Source: Pollenia angustigena
Lineage: Eukaryota; Arthropoda; Insecta; Diptera; Polleniidae
Assembly: GCA_930367215.1 (NCBI GenBank)
Contig: OV884059.1
Coordinates: 231,259,803-231,323,802, forward strand
Reading direction: 5' to 3'
DNA length: 64,000 bases
Part shown: in pieces, positions 56,261 through 64,000 of the stretch
Layout: each line of letters begins with the position of its first letter
How positions within the stretch are numbered: the first letter of the stretch is position 1
The notes under the pieces: model-generated
Databases searched by the model: none
Seen by the model: the letters and a program-made list of their open reading frames with translations, nothing else
What the model was told of the DNA's origin: nothing
Program-made: the position numbers and the translations under genes

Positions 56261-57523
56261 CAGGGCTGTCAGATGTGGCGATTTTTCGCCGAACGTGGCG
56301 ATTTATAAACCTAATTGGCGACGCAATTTTGTGTTTGGCGACATGGCGATTTTTTTGGCGAAATTAAAAAAAGTTGGCGATTATTTTGGCGAAATCTAAA
56401 ACGCATTTTCTTTCATGATAAATTGATAATATTGCTAGATACACTAGAATCTAGCAATTATTAAATTGTTTCAATAGAAATTTGGAATAAAGCCTTATCA
56501 GAAGCTATCAATCATCGGATCTATACCGAAAAACTTATTTGGCAAAATAAATTTTAAAAACTAGATCGTTTCTGATTTATATAAAATGGGATTTTTAAAA
56601 TAAATAAATAATAATGTATGCTGGGCAGTATGCAAACATAATTGAATTAATAGCGAAAGAAAATCAGAAAATTTATAAAAAAAAGTTACATTCTTTATAA
56701 TAGTATCAAGTGTATTTTTCAATGTGCAGTGCAGAGCGAAAAACTGCGCAGTTTATTTTTTATACATTTTGACTTTTTTTACGAACTAAAATCATAAATT
56801 TAATTTAAGCCTTACTTAGAATATTAAATAAAAAAATTAAATATTCACTTGAAATTTTTGAAAACGTTGAATTTATATAGAATCGAAAACGAATCTGGGT
56901 TAGAAGGTAGTTTTTAAAAATTATTCGCTTAGAAGACTGAGTTGACTTAAAGTATTTCAGTTCAATTCCAAATATCCAATTTGAATACACCTTTTAGGAC
57001 ATTTCCCCTTTGCTTCAAATAAATACAAAATTTTACCATATACTGACTTATATTCACATCGAAAATCACTGCGATAAAAACTGATTTTTTTTACATCAAA
57101 CTTAACTCATTTTGCATACTTGATTAAATAAATCTTTTGCAAAATTTTATTAACTGATCTCATACGTTCTAGGTTTTAAGATAATCAGCCTTCTTATGAC
57201 AATTGCACGATTAAAAATCGCAAAAAGCCAGATTTCTTATGGTGTTCCGAAGCTTAAAAACCACGTTTTATGCGATTTTCAGTCAGAAACACAATGTTAA
57301 GCGTTTTGCGATTGTATACTATAATATAAACACACTACTAGAATAAGGCTAAATATGGAAAATTAAAATAAAGGTAAAATCACTTGTATACTCATTTTTA
57401 TACAAAACTTCTATTTGGAGATTTTTGGCGATTTCTTTTTACCAAAAATTTAGGAAAATAAATTTTTGGCGATTTTCAGTATGCTATTTAGCGATGAAGG
57501 TGAAAATAAATCTGACAACACTG
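56261..57523. mobile_element. hAT-like element, CAGGGYTGTCAGA family, copy 3
   Basis: Exact duplications GTCATCAC at 56253-56260 and 57524-57531. Ends CAGGGCTGTCAGATGTGGCG and the inverse of CAGTGTTGTCAGATTTATT. TTGGCGA motifs crowd both ends. No transposase. Confidence 0.87.
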
Positions 57524-57727
57524 GTCATCACTATATTGTGGCATCACTGACAAAAAAGCATTTGTTTTGAAAGCAGCGTTACCATTTGTCCTTTTTTTCT
57601 TTTTTGAAAGTCTTTTTTGTTTAATTTTTTTTTTTATATATATTATTAAACAAAATGAATTCCAAATACATTTTGGTGTTTTCTTTTTGGCGCTTTTGTA
57701 TAAAAAAAAAGTATTTAAAACAACAAG

Positions 57728-58843
57728 TTTTTTATACCCTCCACCACAATTAGTTGTGAAGAGGGTATACATATTAAGTTTGTCATTCCGTGTGAAACTT
57801 TTTTATTATTCATCTCAGACCCCATAAAGTATATATATTCTGGGTCCTTGAGTAATTCTAATCCGATTTAGCCATGTCCGTCTGTCTGTCCGTCTGTCCG
57901 TCTGTTGAAAACACGCTACTTTCGAACAACTCAAAAGAAATGAACAAACTTGGTGCCAAATTGCTTGTAGTTATCCTAAGCAGTTTGGGATTGAAATCCA
58001 GCAAAATCGATTCAGTAGGACCAGAGCTATGAATCAAAATGTGGAACCACCACCTAAAAAAATGGATAATTTTGTTACAAAAAATAACATAAATGCTGGA
58101 ACAAGGCACGGAATGAGATAAGATTTAGCAAAAATTTGTTTTATTTGACTGGAAATCACGCTGTCAAATTTCGTGAAGATCCGTCCATAATTTACCCTAA
58201 GCCCCATATAAACACTACTGCCGGAAAACAGTTTAGTACGCCTAAAACCGTAAAAAATAACGCTAGCGTAACAAAATTTGGCACGTCACAGTTTTTTGGG
58301 AAAATAAATAACATTGTGAAATTTCGTGACGATCGGTCCATAATTTACCTTAGGCCCCATATAAACCCTACTGCCGGAAAACAGTTAAGTACGCCTAAAA
58401 CCGTAAACAATAATGCAATCATAATAAATTTTGGCTTGTATCAGTTTTATAGGACTATAAACGATACTGTGAAATTTCGTGAAGATCGGTACATAATTTA
58501 CCCCAGGTCCCATAGAAACCCTACTCCCGGAAAACAGTTTAGAACATCTAAAACCATAATTAATAATGCTATCATAACAGAAATTGGTACGTCACAGTTT
58601 TAAAGGACTAGAAATGATGTTATGAAATTTCGTGATGATCGGTCCATAATTTACCCAAGGCCCCATATAAACCCTACTACCGGAAAACAGTTTATTCGCC
58701 TAAAACCATAATTAATAACAAATCGTCACAGTTTAAGATAATAGTAACATCATACAGATATTACTCCTTAAACATTGGAACTGTCGGTGGAGGGTATCAA
58801 AGATTCGGCACAGCCGAATATAGCACTCTAACTTGTTTTTAGA
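57728..58843 (+). repeat. mini-me repeat, best-preserved copy, with tandem units
   Basis: Starts TTTTTTATACCCTCCACCAC, then AAGTTTGTCATTCCGTGTGA, TATATATTCTGGGTCCTTGA, AGCCATGTCCGTCTGTCTGT (GTCY tract). Four or more units of about 140-150 bp follow, each with GATCGGTCCATAATTTACC, CCCCATATAAACCCTACTGC and CGCCTAAAACCGTAA. Ends GTGGAGGGTATCAAAGATTC and GCCGAATATAGCACTCTAAC-TTGTTTTT. The 155-codon frame through the units is not a gene. Confidence 0.78.
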
Positions 58844-58935
58844 TATGATGAAATTTTTGATTGATAGTAGATGTAAGATGTTTTAAGTAAAATCCTCCGA
58901 AATGTACGCAAGTGTACAAAGGGTATTCGTTATAA

Positions 58936-60690
58936 ACAGGGACACCAAAAATATGCAATTGCATGTCTTTCCTTGTGCAACCAATGAAGGCAGAAACATT
59001 ATTTTTATTCGTTTTAAAGCTTTTTATGAATTTTGGCATCGATTTGTTAGTGCATATTTCTGCATATTTTTCCGTTTGGATCTTCTTTTTTTTTTGCAAA
59101 TTTTGATTAAAAGAGCCTTTTGCAGTTTTTAACGCATATTTTGATTTTTTGAGGCATATTTCGATACATGTTTAATTTTATAAGACACCTACAAGAGCTT
59201 TCGTCGCATCATATAAAAAAAAAATTTTTTTGCAAAAATTTTGCTTTTCTAATTTAAATATGGGCATTTCCATTTTGACGTGTCGTGATATTTGTACCAC
59301 AAAATAAAAAAAAAAATAAATGAAGAAGTCAAATTTGTAAAAAGGGTTATTATATATACAAAGTAATGAAGTAGCACTAAATTCAGAAAAATCGACGCTA
59401 AGGATTTGCAGATATAAGCAAAAATATGCGCTGGAGGGACGTTAAAAAACGGAAGTGTATTTTGACTTGCATTACAAAACTGAATAAGACTGCGAATTGA
59501 GCAAGACGTTTTGTATTAAAAACCTTTCTTGGTAAACTTTGGACTTTAATTGATTTATTTTGCAAGCTACCAATTTAAAAATCTTTGCTCGTTTAAAGAT
59601 ACATATGGGCATACAATGAAAAAAAGCTTGTATTTTAGAATCATGTTTTTCAAATGTTATCCCTTTTATTACAAAATGTAGAGCTAGTTGCGCTTTACAC
59701 CAAAATATAAAAAAGTAAACTATACATATACAATTGTTGGAGAAATAATTAAAATTACTTCTGGCGTTACGTGACAAATAGTAGACTTTTCGCTGGAACT
59801 GCCCATATCTATCTATATACCCAAGGTGTTGCTTCAATTTCTCCATCTACTTTCAGTTTTTACTCGAAAATTTTAAGACAAAATGTTTTTTTATTTGTTT
59901 ATTTATTTAACATATTAGGCTTATAATTAAAGTTATCAGCTGATAATAATTATGGACATGGCAGCGAAGGTGAGATTTTTGGTTCAGTGTTCATTAATAA
60001 ACAATTTAGCGACCTAAAATCCCCAACAACAACAAAAAATCTCCTATGGATGTGGATATCTAAATAATATTCGGCACAAATAACTCTCATATGAATTTTA
60101 ACCTTGTAACGTAACTTTGTTTTTGTAAAAAAAACTGTTATTATATTGTTGAAGATTTTATTTTCAAATTAGCAATTTTTGTATTTTAACAATTTTCAGG
60201 TCCTATTTTCAAGTTTTTACTGCATATTTAATGCGCATAAAACGTGTTTTAAGAGCATATTTCTGGTTTCCTTGGTTATAAACAATAACGAACTTCTTCG
60301 TGTGACTACATTGAAAATACAACTCTGCATCATAACCAAAATCTATTCATTTGACGTTTAGTTTGCTATAAAATGTGTACCGTTATTTTGTTTAAGAAAT
60401 GTAAACAAGAGCATCATTAACTTATACCTTAATACATCTGTATTGAGGGCATTGCACATTGATTGTTTTTCGCAAAATTAATCTGACTATATAAATATTT
60501 GAAATAATATTTCATTTATTTATATAAGTGTTGGTATACCTACATAACTGTAGATAGGTATGTAACCATTTTTGTTTACTGTATATGTAGGTATATGTGT
60601 ATGTATAAATACAAAATGAAGAACGCAACAAGGAAGGCAAAACAAAAGAAAAACAATACAAAACGACATGCATACAAGTTGTTGTTTTAC
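58936..60690. other. Upstream flank, nothing recognised
   Basis: AT-rich sequence with overlapping spurious frames; no domain, no repeat boundary. Confidence 0.3.
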
Positions 60691-61048
60691 ATACACAGAA
60701 AGAAAAACACTCGGGATAAATCAAGTTTTATTACTTTAAGTACGAGTCGTTCACAAAAATGCAAGTACGAATAACACTAAAACGTACTCAAAACAATCCT
60801 AAATGGGATTACTTTCGAAAATGAATCCCGGAATTTCTTGAAATAAGTATAACATTCTTCAATAAAGTAAAAACAAGATTAGACTTTTCGTTGTGTTTGA
60901 CCCTTCGGCTTACGCATGTTTTGATTTTTTATACACATTCAAAAAAAGGTCTGACCAGACTCATGTGTACCACAAAGTCAATTTGAACTCTTGCTTCTCA
61001 TTTAGTTTATATTTTTGGTAAAATATGTACATAAGATTTTTAAAGTAA

Positions 61049-61190
61049 GTGCCGGTTCACACACGTCAAGTGTGTCTCGTCAAGTCTTGAGTTTTTAGGA
61101 GAGAGGGGAAAAGAAATGGCATTCTGTTTTCCCTTCTCTCCTAAAAGATCAAGACTTGACGAGACAAACTTGACGTGTGTGAACCGGCAC
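61049..61190. mobile_element. Foldback MITE (GTGCCGGTTCACAC family), TAA duplication
   Basis: Arms GTGCCGGTTCACACACGTCA and TGACGTGTGTGAACCGGCAC are perfect inverses; inner CGTCAAGTCTTGA / TCAAGACTTGACG. TAA at both flanks. Sister of 14316-14457. Confidence 0.92.
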
Positions 61191-61216
61191 TAAAAACCAT
61201 ATCGGGCATGATGTTA

Positions 61217-61364
61217 GTCCCAATTCACACGTTGCATGTCTTATTTATCAGCTTGCTACTTTATAACGAGAGTGAAGAGAGGAAAATAAACGTTTCTCTC
61301 TCACTCTCTCTCGCCTATAAGGTAGCAAGCTGATCAACAAGACTTGCAACGTGTGAATTGGCAC
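61217..61364. mobile_element. Foldback MITE (GTGCCAATTCACACGTTGCA), TTA duplication
   Basis: Arms GTCCCAATTCACACGTTGCA and TGCAACGTGTGAATTGGCAC; inner ATCAGCTTGCTACTTTATA / TATAAGGTAGCAAGCTGAT; GAGAGAG centre. TTA at both flanks. Confidence 0.9.
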
Positions 61365-62431
61365 TTAGTGTTTTATCATTCTGTAAGGTGTTAGACGGGT
61401 AAGAAAATCAATCATAATAATTTTTTCTATCTAATTTCTTTTTTGGTTGTTTTTTCAAGTACCAATTCGGGATAAAATCAACTTTATAATACTTGAATCA
61501 ATCGCATTTTGAGAATGTTTAAATCTTAGTTTTACTTATATCAATCTCATTTTCGGATTACTTTGAGTACGAATTCGGATTAAAACAATTTTATAATTCT
61601 TGAATCAAGCGCATTTTCAGATTGATTCCATCTTAGTTTTACTTAAATCTTAATCTTATTTTCGGATTATTTCAAGTACGAAATCGGGATTGAATATTAA
61701 TAATTTAAGTATTTTGCGATTGAAAATCCGTACTTGAATCCATCTTTCTGTACTTGATTCAAGAAAATCCTTACTCACCGTACTATTAACACCGCTTCGG
61801 ATTGATTTGAGTACGGATGGATTGATTTTTCTTTTGAGTGTACATACGTGCACTCAAAAAGAGGATGATGATGATAATAACAGATATCATTATGATGTTA
61901 ATTTCCCATCCATTTAGTATCAACTTTAAAAACAACCAGAAATAAGAAATCAGAACAAACATATTTTTTTTTTTATTTTTTCTTTTGGATTTTTATTAAA
62001 TGTAATTGTTATTGTTTTTAATGTAAATAATAGAGTTACTTCCACTTAAAACAGTGTCGGAAAAAATAACAGGGACGATATTTCTACCTTGCAACTAACT
62101 TGTCGTATTTTTTTTTGCATTGAGCTTTTATTGATAAGACTTACTGTAAACTGGAAATTCTAAAAAAACACTGGAACGTATAAATCGACAAATAAGCAGG
62201 TAATTTGGCAAAAGGTTCACGAAAATTGATACTCAATTTCCCCGGATACATTCGCCAATCTCATGAATTCCATGAGCTGAGATGCGAGCAAGTACGTACT
62301 AAAAATGAAAGGAGCTTCATCCGAATATTAAAATAATTTTTCGTTTGCTTGCAAAAAGTAACAAAATTTAAATGCCCCTTTAATTTTTTTTAATACAGCC
62401 GGAGTGTAACTTTTTGAATACAACTGGACTA

Positions 62432-62943
62432 CAGTAGACGCTCACAAATTAGAACATTCAGTAATTCGAACGTACAGAAATTAGAATCAGTGTTTGCAAT
62501 ACATTAAACGCTCTAAAATTCGAATTTAAAATTCTAATTTCAGAGCTTTTTTTTTTTTTTTTTTGTTATTTGAACACAAGAAATCCGCAGTTTATTTTTA
62601 TTCTGTTTGAACATAGTAAAACTAAAAAGGGGAATTACAAAATCATATATGTTTTTTCCTTAGTGAATTGTTATGTTTTGTTGCCATTAATTTTTTTATA
62701 TTCATATTTTTAATTTAAAAAAATACATTTAATGTATTGGACTGAATTGTTACGTTTTGTTTTCTTGTTTTTATCAAACAAAATTGAATTAAAACAATTT
62801 TAAAAGTCTTTTATTTAAGTTTTTGGAAGTAAATTTACTAAATTTTTTATTTTTTATTCGGAAAAAAAGTCCAGAAATTAAAATAATTCAGAAATTAGAA
62901 TCGCCTCAAAAACAAAGCGGTTCTAATTTGCGAGCGTCTACTG
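62432..62943. mobile_element. Pogo-type MITE (CAGTAGACGCTC), TA duplication
   Basis: Ends CAGTAGACGCTCACAAATTA and the inverse of CAGTAGACGCTCGCAAATTA, TA on each side. AATTCGAA/TTAGAA units follow the ends. Confidence 0.82.
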
Positions 62944-63057
62944 TATAACTTTTTTTTTCATTTTTGATATAAACAAATTGAATGAATAATTTTAGTTGAA
63001 CAAATGTATGTACATATGTATGTATATTATACATACATATATTTATGAAAAACGAAC

Positions 63058-63198
63058 TGCCTATTTCCGATGTGCGAATGAATTCTTTCTTTGAAACAAA
63101 TTCATACATTTAAAACAAAAACAAATTCTAAAAATTTTGTTTTTGCTTTAAATGTATTAGTACGAAAGACAGAATTCTTTCGCACATAAGAAATAGGC
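63058..63198. repeat. Palindrome (TGCCTATTTCCGATGTGCGA)
   Basis: Left TGCCTATTTC...ATGTGCGAATGAATTCTTTC pairs with GAATTCTTTCGCACATAAG-AAATAGGCA; inner ACATTTAAAACAAAAACAAA pairs with TTTTGTTTTTGCTTTAAATG. Confidence 0.75.
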
Positions 63199-63729
63199 AA
63201 CATATAAAGAAAAATTCAAGTTGCTATTAAAAATTTAATGTGTCCCAATTATTTTTTCCGACACTATGAATTTAAATTAACTTTAAAATAAAAAGAACAA
63301 AAGCTGAAAATAAAACAAGGATGTAAACCTTGAAAAGTTTAACAATCGCCGACAACTTTTATTAATTTTTTTAAGGCATTTTAAGTGAAAACCGTTCTTG
63401 GCATATTTTTTTGTCTGGTTAAAACTGAAATTTTTTAGAAAAATATGCACAGAAACAAGATTTTATTTAATACTTTAAGCAAAAATGAAAGGAAGATTCA
63501 TTTAAGTAGATCAAAAATTGTTTAAAGGTCGGTCTACATTTAATTGGTAATTACGTCAAGTGAACTCTGTGTATAAATTGTTACTCACAGTAAACGGCTA
63601 AAAACCAGGAAGGAAGCACACTCACATTTCTTGTGAAAAAGTTCGGCGAATACGATTGAAAACTTTAAATTTGAACAGAAAAAAAATTTTTTAATATTTT
63701 ATTTAAAATTTAAACAGTAATTTTCACAA

Positions 63730-64000
63730 TTGTACAAGAAAGAGAGGTATAGTTCAAGCCCGACACCAATGATACCCTACAAAATAATATTTAAAAATAC
63801 TTAAATTTGCTAGAGTATTTGGCTATTTCGGACCCATAGGCAATTATGAACCCGCCAGAAAAAAATTATGTTATACGGTCTTAGCTCATGTAAAAGTTCA
63901 TTGCGCCGAATATTAGTTAAATATCAAAATCTATATGAGATTTACAAATTTTTCTTAAACCGATTTTGGATAGGGGGTTTATATAGGACCTATAGTTAGT
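63730..64000. repeat. mini-me-like repeat, 5' end, runs off the window
   Basis: AAGAAAGAGAGGTATAGTTC, AAGCCCGACACCAATGATAC and CCTACA, then GGACCCATAGGCAATTATGA units. Similar to 475-560. Confidence 0.6.

Larger units (their letters stand above)
55500..58935. mobile_element. Nested cluster: older TACACTTG MITE carrying three later insertions
   Basis: Pieces of one older MITE copy (55550-55638, 56169-56260, 57532-57727, 58845-58930) are separated by a sister MITE (55639-56168), a hAT element (56261-57523) and a mini-me repeat (57728-58843). The final piece ends CTCCGAAATGTACGCAAGTG-TACAAAGGGTA, the expected family terminus. Confidence 0.75.
60693..61850. mobile_element. TIR element (TACACAGAAAGAAAAA / GTACACTCAAAAGAAAAA)
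   Basis: Loosely inverted ends with repeated internal AAGTACGAATTCGGGATTGA-like blocks in both arms. Two foldback MITEs (61049-61190 and 61217-61364) are inserted in tandem near its centre. Confidence 0.5.
62053..63265. mobile_element. Tc1/mariner-like element (AGTGTCGGAAAAAATAA)
   Basis: Ends AGTGTCGGAAAAAATAACAG and the inverse of AGTGTCGGAAAAAATAATTG. TA clear on the right only. No transposase; a pogo-type MITE and a palindrome sit inside. Confidence 0.68.

Noticed and set aside
58136..58603. 155-codon plus-strand frame
   Set aside because: It is the readthrough of the tandem units of a mini-me repeat.

Overview
The window looks like an AT-rich euchromatic stretch of a higher-fly (dipteran, probably calyptrate) nuclear genome. 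The evidence is: (i) GT-AG exons of one minus-strand gene with Asn/His-, Gln- and Ser-rich segments typical of fly regulatory proteins; (ii) 'mini-me'-type dipteran repeats with (TA)n and GTCY tracts; (iii) a LOA-like non-LTR retrotransposon; (iv) dense hAT, Tc1/mariner, piggyBac and PIF/Harbinger-like DNA transposons. No bacterial operon, rRNA, tRNA gene or CRISPR array is visible. The species assignment is inference.

Host gene: three minus-strand exons (54246-54051, 13540-13416, 5624-5224) join in compatible phases (1, 0, 2) across introns of about 40.5 kb and 7.8 kb. They give an open N-terminal segment of 240 residues plus two bases, which continues beyond the left edge. The product is a basic, low-complexity-rich, probably nuclear protein. 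A homologue of fly NFAT is one candidate, but I cannot confirm it. Almost everything between 5.2 and 54 kb is therefore intron.

Layout: 1-5.2 kb holds a mariner remnant split by a TA-MITE, a hAT element carrying a mini-me repeat and a palindrome, and two short MITEs. 5.2-5.6 kb is exon 3. 7.2-12.9 kb is a decayed LOA-like retrotransposon split by a Harbinger-like element and a hAT element. 13.4-13.5 kb is exon 2. From 14 to 54 kb the large intron is a mosaic of foldback MITEs, hAT elements with exact 8-bp target duplications, mariner/Tc1 fragments, a piggyBac-like element (42.3-44.5 kb), tandem repeats (45.0-45.7 kb) and two coding-like remnants (45.8-46.1, 47.3-48.1 kb). 54.05-54.25 kb is exon 1. 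54.8-64 kb is upstream DNA with nested MITEs (55.5-58.9 kb) and a Tc1-like element with a pogo-type element inside it (62.1-63.3 kb).

The most striking structural signal is a set of foldback elements (2.8, 4.2, 13.0, 14.3, 14.7, 17.4, 33.7, 34.9, 61.05 and 61.2 kb, plus the longer TACACTTG family). Their bodies differ, but they share a terminal (T/C)(T/C)CACA-like motif, strongly self-complementary ends or bodies, and 3-bp TAA/TTA target duplications. They look like many lineages of short palindromic PIF/Harbinger-type MITEs. One of them (17.4 kb) still carries a short coding-like frame. No TE copy here appears able to move on its own.
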